This document shows, piece after piece, positions 8,047 to 17,499 of a stretch of DNA of 64,000 nt. This stretch comes from Candidatus Flexifilum breve. Lineage in GTDB: Bacteria; Chloroflexota; Anaerolineae; Aggregatilineales; Phototrophicaceae. Location: positions 124,001 through 188,000 of the forward strand of contig JADKGC010000009.1 of the NCBI GenBank assembly GCA_016717205.1. The letters run 5' to 3'. Position 1 is the stretch's first letter; each line of letters begins with the position of its first letter. The position numbers were made by a program, and so were the translations under genes. Below the pieces are notes generated by a model that saw only the letters and a list, made by a program, of their open reading frames with translations, was not told the DNA's origin and ran no database searches.

Positions 8047-9473
8047 GCATCACCTCTTGTCTCTTCAACTTCGCGGCCGCGTCAAATGCTTCCAGAATCT
8101 TATAGTAACCCGTGCAGCGACACAGGTTGCCCGTGATACTCGTATCGATCTGGGCGCGTGTCGGGTCGGGGTGCTCTTCCAACAGCTTCGCGCCCGCCAT
8201 CAGGAAACCGGGCGTACAGTACCCGCACTGTACGGCGCCAGCCTCCACAAACGCTTCTTGTATGGGATGGAGCTCGTCGTCCGCCTGCAGCCCTTCCACG
8301 GTGACCACCGCCGCGCCGTGGGCGCGCGGGAGCCGGAACCATGCACGCCATGACCGCCGCGCCATCGAGGAACACGGTGCACGCGCCGCATTCCCCTTCC
8401 GCGCAGCCCTCCTTCGTCCCGGTCAGGCCGACGTCTTCGCGCAGAAAGCGGAGCAGCGTCTTGCCCTGCCCCGTCGGCACAGTGATCGGCTGCCCATTGA
8501 TGACCGTGACAATCGGTTCCGATTCAGTGTGATCGATCTGCTGCTCGGGTGCTGAAGCCGATGCCCCCTGATGATCCCCCCACAGCATCGCGGGTTCGGT
8601 CGGGAAAGCCGCGGCTTGTGACTTGGCCAACAGCGCTTTGAGCGCCCGCGTCACCAATACACGGATCATCTCCACGCGGTATTCCGCCGTGCCGCGCACA
8701 TCGTCAATCGGGCTGGTCGCGGCGGCAGCCAGCCGCGCCGCCTCGCGGATGCCCTCGATGGTCAGTGGTTGCCCGATCAACGCCTGTTCGGCGACACCCG
8801 CCCGAAAGATCGTGGGCGCGACGCTGCCGAGTGTGATCGCCGCCTTCGCGACGGTGTTCCCAGCGAACGACAGTACGACCGCAGCGTTGACCACGGAGAT
8901 CGCCTGCGCGCGCCGCAGCCCAAGCTTGAGGAACGTCCCGCGCTCGTTCTCCGACAGCGCCGGAAACGTGATCCCGGTCAGCAGTTCATCGGGGCGCATC
9001 ACCGAACGGCGCACCCCAGTGTAAAACTGCGCCAGCGGTATCGTGCGTTCGCCTTCCAGCGAGCTGAGGATGACCGATGCGCCAAGCGCCATCAGCGGCG
9101 CAATGGTGTCGTTCGCGGGCGAGGCGGTGATCAGGTTGCCTGCGACGGTGCCGCGATTGCGAATCTGCGGCGCGCCGACTTCCCAACATGCCTGCGCCAG
9201 CGGCAGCGCGCGCTGCACCAGTAGGTCGCTGCCCACGACGTGATTATGCGTCACCAGCGGGCCAAGGCGAATCTCGTCACCGCGCAGTTGAATCTCGTCC
9301 AGACCGGATACGCGCGTGATATCGATGAGCACGTCGAGATTCGGGCGCTGGCCGCGTTCCATTTCAATGAGAATATCCGTCCCCCCGGCGATCACGCGGG
9401 CGCGGTCCCGATACTGCGCGAGCAGTTCGAGCGCCTCGGCGGTCGTGGTGACGGTGTAGTAGTGCTTCCACAT
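8030..9473 (-). CDS. Fused FAD-binding and 2Fe-2S subunit of the molybdenum hydroxylase (frameshifted)
   Basis: From ATG 9473, residues 1 to about 285 are the XdhB/CoxM-type FAD domain (IAGGTDIL pyrophosphate loop, RNRGTVAGNLITASPANDT). A linker rich in Ala/Glu leads to a XdhC/CoxS-type 2Fe-2S domain starting near residue 315. It has CAEGECGACTVFLDG, then in the next frame the second cluster motif CGYCTPGF and TGNLCRCTGY. The frame changes at about 8326-8330 (net +1 in a CCC run). Corrected length is about 480 residues. It passes electrons from the molybdenum subunit at 3661-5880 to the acceptor. The two domains are usually separate polypeptides in this subfamily. Confidence 0.88.
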
Positions 9474-9491
9474 GTTGGTCGACCTCTTGGA

Positions 9492-10106
9492 CTAGGGCTC
9501 TGGCTCAATTTCGAGTAACGTCACAGGGTTGATATTCATGATGCACGTCTCGCCATACTGCGTGACCACCGTCGTTCGTCGATCCCATGTATGCACGTGT
9601 CCATGCACCATGTAGCGCGGCTTGAACCAATCCATGAAGCGCAGGAACGCTTTGATCCCGTGGTGCGGTAGATCGTCGAGATCGTGGATGCCCTTGGCGG
9701 GCGAGTGCGTGACGAAAATATCAATTCCGCGTCCTTTCCGCATCTTGCGGGCGAGCAGCGGCATGGCACTGTTGAGCACCATCCCCCCCATTTCGCCTTC
9801 AGAATATTGAATCGGACTGTTGTTATATTTGATAGAGCCTTCAATACCAAAAAAACTAATGCCGTTATAGTTCACAATGCGCCGGTGTAAGTTTTCACCG
9901 CCGGGTGGCCGCTCATCGTAGCCCGTATCGTGGTTACCGCGCACATAGAACAGCGGCACATTCAGCACCGACGTGATGAATTCGAGGTAGGCGGCGGGCA
10001 TATCGCCACAGCTCACCACCAGCGAAACATCGTTATAGCGTCGGCGTAGATGCGCCGCATTTTCCATCTGCTGAACGACGGTATCGCTCACACACAGAAT
10101 CTTCAC
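9492..10106 (-). CDS. Calcineurin-like metallophosphoesterase
   Basis: 204 residues with the metallophosphoesterase order: SDTV near the N-terminus, CGD (residue 34), GNHD (about 58), THSP (about 133) and HGHVH (about 168). The first motif lacks the His of the usual D-x-H, a variation I associate with a subfamily of small phosphoesterases. It probably hydrolyses a phosphoester or nucleotide with two metals; the substrate is unknown. The GTG start at 10106 has no strong ribosome site and lies 13 bases after the XdhC-family gene, so it may rely on coupling. Confidence 0.85.
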   Translation of the reverse strand: MKILCVSDTVVQQMENAAHLRRRYNDVSLVVSCGDMPAAYLEFITSVLNVPLFYVRGNHDTGYDERPPGGENLHRRIVNYNGISFFGIEGSIKYNNSPIQYSEGEMGGMVLNSAMPLLARKMRKGRGIDIFVTHSPAKGIHDLDDLPHHGIKAFLRFMDWFKPRYMVHGHVHTWDRRTTVVTQYGETCIMNINPVTLLEIEPEP

Positions 10107-10119
10107 ATCGAACTCGTTT

Positions 10120-10938
10120 TCACTCTGTCTCGTCGCCCAACCACTGCATCGGTTTGCCCGTGCCCCCGCGCCGGATCATGATGATTTCGGCGAGGATGCT
10201 CAACGCAATCTCTTTGGGCGTTTCTGCTTCCAATTCTAACCCGATTGGCGCGCGAATCCGCTTGAGCACGTCATCGCTGATTCCCTGTTCGCGCAGCGCC
10301 TTGACCGTGAGCGCCCAGCGGCGGCGGCTGCCAATCACGCCGATATAGGGTGCGCTCGTCGCCAACAGTGCCGGGATCAGGTGGATGTCAATGGGCAAGC
10401 CCCGCGTGACCGCGGCAATATAGGTTTGCCCGTGAATGCTCACCTGCTGCGGAATCTCGCCGGGTTTGCACACGACATAGCCATCCATGCCCGGCAAGAA
10501 GTCGGGGTTGCAGAATTCGGCGCGATCATCCGAGAGGACGACGCGCAGCCCCATCCACTTACCCAGTTCGGCCAGCGCCTTGCCGACGTGCCCCGCGCCG
10601 ATGACCAGGAGCGTCGGCGGCACGGCAATCGGCTCGACGAAGATTTCGAGCGTTCCACCGCAAATGCCCGGGTCACCCGCGCCAATGTCGTTGAGCGTAT
10701 AGCTCAGGCGGCGAGCCTGTCCGTCCGCGATCACCGCTTGCCCCTCGGCAAGCACGCGGCTTTCCATGGCACCGCCGCCAACCGTGCCGACGAACGAGCC
10801 ATCGGCGCGGACGAGCAGCTTGCTCCCCACATGGCGCGGCACCGACCCGGAAACGGCGATCACCGTGGCTAAAGCCGCGGGTTCGCCCGTCGTCTGCGCC
10901 TGGAGAACTGCCTCATACACTTCGCGTGTATCGTCCAT
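10120..10938 (-). CDS. xdhC: XdhC/CoxI family molybdenum hydroxylase maturation protein
   Basis: 272 residues. The N-terminal XdhC/CoxI domain has GSVPRHVGSK and GTVGGGAMESR, and the C-terminal Rossmann-like domain starts LLVIGAGHVGKALAE (about residue 109). XdhC proteins bind molybdenum cofactor, promote its sulfuration and insert it into the apo-hydroxylase. Its position just upstream of the hydroxylase and beside yqeB and the yqeC-mocA fusion fits that role for XdhA. It ends three bases from the 3' side of the glycosyltransferase gene, in the same dense run. Confidence 0.9.
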   Translation of the reverse strand: MDDTREVYEAVLQAQTTGEPAALATVIAVSGSVPRHVGSKLLVRADGSFVGTVGGGAMESRVLAEGQAVIADGQARRLSYTLNDIGAGDPGICGGTLEIFVEPIAVPPTLLVIGAGHVGKALAELGKWMGLRVVLSDDRAEFCNPDFLPGMDGYVVCKPGEIPQQVSIHGQTYIAAVTRGLPIDIHLIPALLATSAPYIGVIGSRRRWALTVKALREQGISDDVLKRIRAPIGLELEAETPKEIALSILAEIIMIRRGGTGKPMQWLGDETE

Positions 10939-10940
10939 AC

Positions 10941-13493
10941 CTACTCGACCGTTATTTCACCGATAACCAACCGTCCGAACTCGTCACCCCCGACCGGCAT
11001 GAGCGGGGTAATCGTCACTGCATCATACAACCCCATCACAATGGTGTAACGCCCCGGCGGTGGCTGACTAAATTCTAGCGTAATTCTCTCACGAAACGAA
11101 CCAGCTATCCAATTTTCGGGTGGCAAAGCGCCCGCGCCGGGGTACATATCCGACTGAGTGACGATCTGCCCGTCGGCATCCAGCACATGCACGAACATCT
11201 TGAGGTTGCCCGTCGCGCGTCCATCGGTCGACCAAGTCCATTCCGGCAGAAGCCGATAGTCGCCGCCCTCCGTCACCTCGTAACCAACACCTGGGTCGTA
11301 AATGGCAATCGCACCATCCTGAAATGTTCCAATCGGCGCATCAACGAAAGTACTCACTGTAGCCGTGCCCTGATAAACCCAGTGCATGTAGGGCATGTAG
11401 TCGCCCGCCGTGCGTGGGATAATCCGAATTCGCGTAGTTTCCGTGACAAATTCCGCGGGGAGCAGCGTGGGGATCTCCAACCAGCTACCCGGCAGCGCCG
11501 GAATCAGCCGCGTGTCAATGAGCATATCGCCCACATACACGTCGATTTCTCCGGGATTGGCCGCATGCACCCGCGTGATCAGAATCGCATCCTGCCCCGC
11601 GGTGAGGTGCAGCGTGAACGCCTCTTCGCCGTTGATATGGCGTCCACCGTCCATCAGTTCACATGCCGTGCCAAGCAGCACCATGCAGCCCAGCGAGTCG
11701 AACTGGTTGTATTCGGTCGGAAAACCGCCGAGCGGCAGCGGACTCCGCCACAGGTAATCGTGCCGCCGCTCCGATTCGAGATCGGCCACATCCAGCGTTT
11801 CGATCATCTGCATGTTGGCGACGTAGGGCGTCACCAAATTCGTCGTTACCGGGTACGGTGCTTGCTCCGCCGCCGACCAGTTCGGCACAAAAATCCCTTG
11901 AGTCTCCGCTGCCAACGCCACGTTCGAGGTCGGGTCGAGCGTGACCGGGTAGCGCACGAGCGCCTCTGCATACAAGTCGGTATTTTCGAGATAGCCGAGG
12001 CCGAGGCCATGCCCCATCCCGTACGAGGCGATGTAGTCAGGACGCACCTGTTCGAGAAACTCCCCCACCGAACCTGGCCCATTGCGCCAGTAATCCGCCG
12101 CGCCGGGGGTCGTCAAGCCGACCATATCCACGGTCGTGCGCCCGCCCATGTAGCGCATCATGCCCACATCATGCACGGCGATCACGCTGCCCTCGGACGT
12201 ATGCTCACGCAGCCAATTCGCCATCTGCAGCGGCTGCGCGGCGACATAGCCCGTGTTCCGCTGGTAATGCACCGCGAATTGTAGTGTTGACAGCGGCACG
12301 AACAGCAGCAGCGTCACCCACGCCAGTAAGTTGATCAAGCGAGCCGAGCGGGGCAAACGGCGCAGCACATAGGCGAAGCCCCACCCTGCCAGCGGATACA
12401 GCAGCACGATCAGCGGCATCTGGTAGCGTTTGAAATGCCAGAAGGCCGTATCGAGCGTGGAGATCGCCGCGAAGCCGCCCAGCAGCCACACGCTGATCAC
12501 CAGCGCCGAGAAGCGTCGCCAGCGAACCAGCGCAAGTAAACCAAGCAGCGCGGGCAAAAACAGCATCGGCGCATAGTAGCCCGGTTCACGCGCGACGCGC
12601 AAGCCGCTCAATTGCAACCACATACGCGAAAAGTTATCCCACAGTCGGCCAACAATCACGCCAAGGTCGAACGGGATCATGCCGAACAGCGATTTCGCCG
12701 CATTGCCCGACGCGACCGCCGTCCCGGTGATCAGATAGTTCACCAGCGGCTGCACGCCGAGTGCCAGCACGGGCAGCAGCAGGAGCAACCACTCCCGCCG
12801 CCACAGCCACATGCGAGGAATCCCGAAGCGATTCTGGACGGGGATGGTTTGCATCGCCTGATACAGCACGACTGCGGCGGCGATCACCGCCAACATGCCA
12901 CCCTCGGGACGCATCAACGCGAGCAGCATTCCGGCGACCGCTGTCAAGCGCACGTCACGGCGCACCGTCGCGTACAGGGTCAACAGCGTCAGCATGACGA
13001 CGAGTGCTGTCTCCATGCCGCTCACCGCGTGCCAGATGAATTCTCCGCTCAGGATGAACACCAGCGACATGAGCCACGACACGCCTTCCGGCGCGAACTC
13101 CCGGCTCAGGCGGTAGATCAGCCAACCGGAAATGGCAAGCGCCAGCAGGCCGATACCCGTCGCCCACCAAGCGAGATTCAGCCCGGTGAAGCCGATCAGG
13201 TAGCCGAGGGCGAGGAGGTAGGGATAGAGGAAGCTGGTCGCGCCCGAGGTCGGCGGCAGACCGGGGTTATAGGCGTACGGCTGCCCGGTGGCGATACTGC
13301 GCGCATATTGGAAGTGGATATAGGCGTCATCCAGCGGCAGAAGCGGCTGTCCCTGCTGCGATCCCAGTGCCATGTACAAGACATAGACGCTTAACGCCAG
13401 CAGGAGGCACACCAGCGCATTATAAAGCGAGCGTCTCTGAGAGACGCTCGCCTGAATGCGCTGCACATCGTCAGTGCTAATGTGAATAGCCAT
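10941..13493 (-). CDS. GT-C fold membrane glycosyltransferase-like protein
   Basis: 850 residues. About eleven membrane helices occupy the first 450 residues. The first external loop carries DDAYIHFQYARS...YNPG, the Asp-rich signature of GT-C enzymes that use polyprenyl-phosphate sugars. A long non-membrane C-terminal part (about 455-850) is beta-rich and should face outside. Such enzymes move a sugar from a lipid carrier to a glycan or protein. The GT2 polyprenyl-phosphate synthase-like enzyme at 21827 could supply the donor (inference). It overlaps the LLM enzyme gene by 17 bases but has no obvious link to purine metabolism. Confidence 0.8.
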   Translation of the reverse strand: MAIHISTDDVQRIQASVSQRRSLYNALVCLLLALSVYVLYMALGSQQGQPLLPLDDAYIHFQYARSIATGQPYAYNPGLPPTSGATSFLYPYLLALGYLIGFTGLNLAWWATGIGLLALAISGWLIYRLSREFAPEGVSWLMSLVFILSGEFIWHAVSGMETALVVMLTLLTLYATVRRDVRLTAVAGMLLALMRPEGGMLAVIAAAVVLYQAMQTIPVQNRFGIPRMWLWRREWLLLLLPVLALGVQPLVNYLITGTAVASGNAAKSLFGMIPFDLGVIVGRLWDNFSRMWLQLSGLRVAREPGYYAPMLFLPALLGLLALVRWRRFSALVISVWLLGGFAAISTLDTAFWHFKRYQMPLIVLLYPLAGWGFAYVLRRLPRSARLINLLAWVTLLLFVPLSTLQFAVHYQRNTGYVAAQPLQMANWLREHTSEGSVIAVHDVGMMRYMGGRTTVDMVGLTTPGAADYWRNGPGSVGEFLEQVRPDYIASYGMGHGLGLGYLENTDLYAEALVRYPVTLDPTSNVALAAETQGIFVPNWSAAEQAPYPVTTNLVTPYVANMQMIETLDVADLESERRHDYLWRSPLPLGGFPTEYNQFDSLGCMVLLGTACELMDGGRHINGEEAFTLHLTAGQDAILITRVHAANPGEIDVYVGDMLIDTRLIPALPGSWLEIPTLLPAEFVTETTRIRIIPRTAGDYMPYMHWVYQGTATVSTFVDAPIGTFQDGAIAIYDPGVGYEVTEGGDYRLLPEWTWSTDGRATGNLKMFVHVLDADGQIVTQSDMYPGAGALPPENWIAGSFRERITLEFSQPPPGRYTIVMGLYDAVTITPLMPVGGDEFGRLVIGEITVE

Positions 13494-14485
13494 GCGCGAA
13501 CGTATCGATCATCAGGCGCACGTCATCGCCGAGCGGGTACAGGATCGGGCAGGTTGCCCCATACTGCACGTACTCGCGCACTTTCGCCCGCACTTCGTCC
13601 GGCGTACCCGACGCGGTAATCATCTGCACCACGTCATCGGGCACGAGGCGCATCGCCTGTTCGATCTGTTCTTCGGTCGCTGGCCACGTCAGCACCTGCC
13701 CGATTTCGTCGAGCAATTCCTGGCTCACGCCGCTGGCTTTCATGATGTGGGGCTGCTGGCCAAGGTACTGCGTCACCAGCTTGCGCGCATTGTCGAGCGC
13801 CTTCTTGCGGTCGTTGTCGACCGAGCACACAACCAATTGCGGGCGGTCGATGTCGTCAAGGCGGCGTCCGGCTTTCTTCGCGCCGACTTCAAGCTGTTCC
13901 AGCGCCCCCTGATTGTACTTGGGCGATACCAGATAGTTGAGTACCGCGCCGTCGGCGATTTCGCCCGTGAGCGCCATCATCTGCGGCCCGGTCGCGCCGA
14001 TGTAGATCGGCACATTGCGCGGTTCTTTGCGCCCATGGACTACATCGAGTTCGACATCGTCGAGGTTGACGAATTCGCCGTGGAAGGTCACGCGCTTACG
14101 CGCCAGCAGGTCGCGCACCGTGGTCACGACTTCACGCATGGCGAGCAGCGGCTTGCTGCGGGTGATACCCACCTTTTGCGCCAGCGGATCCCACCATGCG
14201 CCAATGCCGAGAATGATGCGATCCTGCGCGAGATCGTCGAGCGTCAGGTACGTCGCGGCGATCACGGCGGGGTTGCGCGTCCAGTTGTTGATCACGCCTG
14301 AGCCGATCTTGATCTTGCTGGTCGTCGCGGCAAAAGCGGCCATCGGCACAATCGCGTCGCGCACGAGGCGGCTTTCCGCCTGCCAGACGGCTTCCAAAGC
14401 CACGCGATTCGGCGTACTGCACGTACTTAATCGCATCCTGCAAAGAATGGGCGTCTTGCAAATAAAGTGCTACTCGGTCTGCCAT
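13477..14485 (-). CDS. LLM class F420-dependent oxidoreductase (frameshifted near the start)
   Basis: From ATG 14485 (ribosome site GGGAGAATAG) the frame reads MADRVALYLQ...YAESRGF. It then shifts net +1 at about 14393-14396 and continues EAVWQAESRLVRDAIVPMAAFA to 13477, about 335 residues. The body has the luciferase-like monooxygenase TIM-barrel pattern (IGSGVINNW, ILGIGAWWDP, PIYIGATGPQMM) typical of F420H2-dependent reductases and methylene-tetrahydromethanopterin-reductase relatives. The F420 biosynthesis genes directly upstream support F420 rather than FMN. The substrate is not evident. Confidence 0.86.
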
Positions 14486-14487
14486 GT

Positions 14488-15132
14488 CTATTCTCCCAGT
14501 GGGGTGCCTGTCGGGAACAACTGCCCCCGGTTAACACCAGTTAGCCGATAATAATCTTCGAGATCTGCGGGTGTATCAATATCGAGAGCCAACCGCTCCG
14601 AGCGGTAGACCGTCACGTCCGCGCCGACCTCCTGTGCCAGTTTCATGTGCCGCTCAAAGCTGCCTGCCCCATACGCGTAGGGGATCAATCCCGGCGGGCG
14701 CGTCAGCATGGCATTGGTGCCGTCCTGATGATAGTCAGTGGCGATGACCACGCTCATATCTTCCTTGCCGAGCGCGATGATTTCCATCACGTCTTCCGCC
14801 GCCACCAGCGGCAAATCCGCGGGCAGCACGAGCACCGCCTCGCCGCGCCAGCCTTTGACGACCTGCGTTGCGCGCATCAGCGCGTTGTTGAGTTCGGGCG
14901 TGCCGCTCTCCTGCACCGTGTTCACGCCGAGGTCGCGCGCGATGCTCAACACCCGCGTATCCCGGCTGATCACCAGCGTCCCGGCAATCGCCGGGACGGA
15001 CTTGACCACTGTCACCACCCGGCGAAACAGGGTTTCGGCCAGGACTTCCCGCTCGTGCGGAGCTAAGACATCCGCCAAGCGGCTCTTGGCGCGGCTTAAA
15101 GGCTTGACCGGGATTATCGCCCAAATGCTCAT
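14488..15132 (-). CDS. cofC: 2-phospho-L-lactate / phosphoenolpyruvate guanylyltransferase (F420 biosynthesis)
   Basis: CofC/FbiD-type nucleotidyltransferase that activates a three-carbon phospho-acid with GTP for F420 assembly. Seen are IIPVKPLSRAKSRLA at the N-terminus (nucleotide loop), VLPADLPL (metal-binding) and LDIDTPADL near the end. The ATG at 15132 is chosen because it overlaps the cofD stop as TAATG and has GAGGA eight bases before it; an ATG at 15153 would add seven residues. The length of 214 residues is normal. The adjacent nitroreductase hints that phosphoenolpyruvate is the substrate. Confidence 0.92.
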   Translation of the reverse strand: MSIWAIIPVKPLSRAKSRLADVLAPHEREVLAETLFRRVVTVVKSVPAIAGTLVISRDTRVLSIARDLGVNTVQESGTPELNNALMRATQVVKGWRGEAVLVLPADLPLVAAEDVMEIIALGKEDMSVVIATDYHQDGTNAMLTRPPGLIPYAYGAGSFERHMKLAQEVGADVTVYRSERLALDIDTPADLEDYYRLTGVNRGQLFPTGTPLGE

Positions 15133-16076
15133 TATGTCTTCCTCAATGTCCATTCAAGAATGTGACGCGCCAAACTCGCCCGGTCAGCGTCCGACTGCAT
15201 CACCGTATTAAATGTTACCGCATCCAGACCGGCAATCCGCAAATCTGCGTCTGTTTCATCATATACGAACCCAGTGATTGCATTGCCATAAACTTGTACG
15301 ACGGTTTCCGCCGAAACGGTATAACCAAGTTCGGCCATGAGTTTCGCCGCCGGGCCTTTGATCGCTTTGCCACCCACAATCGGGCTGACAGCGACCCGCG
15401 GCACGTCTCGCGCGACCAGCAAGTCACGCATCCCCGGCACCGAGAGAATCGGCGCAATCGACAGCCACGGATTCGATGGCCCGATCACAATGACGTCCGC
15501 TTCCAGAATGGCCGCACACGCTTCCGCGCTCACCGTCGCCGCCTCGATTCCGGCATAGCGGATCGCCTTGACGGTCGGCTGCCAGCGGTAGCGCACGAAA
15601 TAGGGTTGAAATTCCAATTCGCCCTGTTCGACCGTATCCAGCATCGTCGAAACGGTCGCGTCGGTCATTGGTAAAACCGTACAATTTACACCCAGCGCTT
15701 TGTTCAATTTCCCGGTGATCGTCGTCAGGCGTTCGCCCGCCTGTATCCAGTTCGTGCGCAGGAGATGCGTCGCCACATCCTGATCGCCAAGCCGGAACCA
15801 CGGGGTTTCGCCGTAACGTCCCAACGCCTCCAGCAGGCGGGTCGTGTCACCGCCTACGCCCCAACCGTTCACCTTGTCGACCAAGCCGGATAGCGTATAC
15901 ATCACCGTGTCGAGATCTGGACAAATCTTCAGGCCATAATGCCAGAAATCATCGCCCGTGTTGACGATTACCGTCAGGTTTTCCGGCGGTAGAATCTGCG
16001 CAAGGCCATGCGCGAGCTTCGCCCCACCCACACCACCGACCAGCACGACGACTTTGGCTGTTTCGATTAGCGCCAC
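15132..16076 (-). CDS. cofD: 2-phospho-L-lactate transferase (F420-0 synthesis)
   Basis: CofD/FbiA joins the activated phospho-acid to FO, giving (dehydro-)F420-0. The N-terminus VVVLVGGVGGAKLAHGLA, NTGDDFWHYGLKICPDLDTVMY, WGVGGDT and IGPSNPWLSI are clear CofD blocks. I place the start at the GTG at 16076, inside the last codons of the nitroreductase gene and just after GGGGGTT. This gives 314 residues, the family length. The open frame continues upstream to 16226, but that extension has no CofD similarity. FO itself must come from CofG/CofH genes outside the window. Confidence 0.93.
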   Translation of the reverse strand: MALIETAKVVVLVGGVGGAKLAHGLAQILPPENLTVIVNTGDDFWHYGLKICPDLDTVMYTLSGLVDKVNGWGVGGDTTRLLEALGRYGETPWFRLGDQDVATHLLRTNWIQAGERLTTITGKLNKALGVNCTVLPMTDATVSTMLDTVEQGELEFQPYFVRYRWQPTVKAIRYAGIEAATVSAEACAAILEADVIVIGPSNPWLSIAPILSVPGMRDLLVARDVPRVAVSPIVGGKAIKGPAAKLMAELGYTVSAETVVQVYGNAITGFVYDETDADLRIAGLDAVTFNTVMQSDADRASLARHILEWTLRKT

Positions 16077-16675
16077 ACAACCCCCGTTTCCAATGGACGT
16101 CGCGTTTTCTCTTTCGTTTCCGCGGGATACCCCAGCGTGATCAGCGCTTGCGGCTGCCAGTCGGCAGGCAGATCCAATGCTGCGCTGACCACATCCGGGC
16201 AAAAGAGCGGCGCACACATCCAACACGCCCCCAAACCTTGATCATGGGCCGCCAGCAGCAGGTTCTGACCCGCCATCGCTGTACTCTGCACGGCCATGAT
16301 GAATTCTTTGTCATTCCGCCGCGCATCCGGGTAGTGATCCATGCCGACCAGCGACAGACACAGCGCGATCAGCACTGGCGCAGACGTGATCCGGCTGTAC
16401 GAGCGCCCGGTATCCGCCGCAATGACTTCTTCGGACGTGCCGTCCGCTTCGAGATCGCGCCGCAGACGGTCGCCCATCGCCCGCGCCAACCGTTCCTTGT
16501 GCTCCGCTGACTGAATCACGCAAAAGCGCCACGGTTGGCGATTGTGGGCTGAGGCCGCCCATGTCGCCGCCGTCAGCACCGTTTCGATAACCAACTGCGG
16601 AACCGGGTCAGGCCGATACCGCCGAATCGAGCGGCGGCTGGTTATGGCTTCAAGCAAGGCGGAATCGCCCATCAT
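16067..16675 (-). CDS. Nitroreductase-family FMN enzyme, probable dehydro-F420-0 reductase
   Basis: 202 residues with the nitroreductase pattern: RRSIRRYRPDPVP, AASAHNRQPWRF (FMN binding), LLAAHDQGLGACW and ALITLGYPAE. It lies between cofE and cofD, overlapping cofD by ten bases. In actinobacteria the FbiB C-terminal domain, and in Thermomicrobia stand-alone enzymes of this superfamily, reduce dehydro-F420-0. The position supports that role here. A general nitroreductase or a BluB-like activity cannot be excluded from sequence alone. Confidence 0.85.
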   Translation of the reverse strand: MMGDSALLEAITSRRSIRRYRPDPVPQLVIETVLTAATWAASAHNRQPWRFCVIQSAEHKERLARAMGDRLRRDLEADGTSEEVIAADTGRSYSRITSAPVLIALCLSLVGMDHYPDARRNDKEFIMAVQSTAMAGQNLLLAAHDQGLGACWMCAPLFCPDVVSAALDLPADWQPQALITLGYPAETKEKTRRPLETGVVWR

Positions 16676-16704
16676 CTATTCCAGTAAATACCCTCGCGCT
16701 CGCG

Positions 16705-16726
16705 CCCCTCTCCCATGGGAGAGGGG
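16705..16726. repeat. Perfect 22-bp palindrome (REP-like) between nitroreductase and cofE
   Basis: An eleven-base arm (CCCCTCTCCCA) is followed directly by its reverse complement, and the flanking DNA is also C- or G-rich. It lies in the 63-bp gap of an otherwise tightly packed run. No T-run follows on either strand, so it is more likely an interspersed REP-like element or an mRNA-stabilising hairpin than a terminator. Confidence 0.6.
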
Positions 16727-16738
16727 TCAGGGGGGAGG

Positions 16739-17497
16739 CTAACGATACAAATCGTGTTCGGCCGGGCGGTTGATCTGGCTGGCGCGCCCGTCGATGTCGG
16801 GATAGGTCAGGCCGCGCACGAGCACAACGGGCAAACCTTCCGCGCCTTCCCCCGTGAGCAGCCCTGCCGCCCCCGCGACCATATCCGCATAGCCCTGTAT
16901 GCTGATTCGCAGCGTACGTCGGAAAAGATCGGGTTGGCCGCGCAGATCAATTAGCGCAGGCATGCCCGCCACACCGATGGCAACGTTGACGTTGCCTAAC
17001 CGGAATGGCCGCCCATGTGAATCGCTAATGATGACGCCAATAGATACACTGGTTGCGTCCAAAAGTCTGTGCCGAATCGCGCGCGCCGATGCATCCGGAT
17101 CACTGGGCAGCAGCAGCACCCGCTCGTCGCCGGCTTCGAGATTCGACTGGTCAATCCCCGCATTCGCTGAGACAAACCCGAGTCGATGCTCTACAACCAG
17201 CACGTTCGGCGCAACGCGCGACACACCCCGACTCTCCTGCAGCACCAGTTCGACGACGCGCGGATCTTTGCCGGTCTGCGCCGCCAGCTCGTGCGCCCGC
17301 TCGCCCGGCGTCACATCACGCAGAGCGACGACGCGTCCTTCTGCTTTTGAGACGATCTTGGACGTGACGACGAGTACATCGGTGGCTTGAAGCGTGAGAT
17401 CGTTCGCGGCGAGCGCGTCGAGGATCAAGCGCGCGAGATCATCCCCCGGCTGAACCAGTGGAATCCCTCGCAGCGCGGTTAATGTAAGTTGTGTCAC
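16739..17497 (-). CDS. cofE: Coenzyme F420-0:L-glutamate ligase
   Basis: Adds gamma-linked glutamates to F420-0 using GTP. At 252 residues it is the stand-alone CofE, without the nitroreductase domain found fused in actinobacterial FbiB. Visible are DVLVVTSKIVSKAEGR, SANAGIDQSN (metal/nucleotide site), ISDSHGRPFR and VAIGVAGMPAL. The GTG start at 17497 directly follows the npdG stop (TAAGGGTG), so it is probably translated by coupling. Together with the nitroreductase 64 bases downstream it supplies both FbiB activities as separate proteins. Confidence 0.93.
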   Translation of the reverse strand: MTQLTLTALRGIPLVQPGDDLARLILDALAANDLTLQATDVLVVTSKIVSKAEGRVVALRDVTPGERAHELAAQTGKDPRVVELVLQESRGVSRVAPNVLVVEHRLGFVSANAGIDQSNLEAGDERVLLLPSDPDASARAIRHRLLDATSVSIGVIISDSHGRPFRLGNVNVAIGVAGMPALIDLRGQPDLFRRTLRISIQGYADMVAGAAGLLTGEGAEGLPVVLVRGLTYPDIDGRASQINRPAEHDLYR

Positions 17498-17499
17498 CC

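Noticed and set aside
16077..16226. An N-terminal extension of CofD
   Set aside because: The extra 50 residues overlap the nitroreductase gene and show no CofD similarity; the GTG at 16076 gives the normal length.
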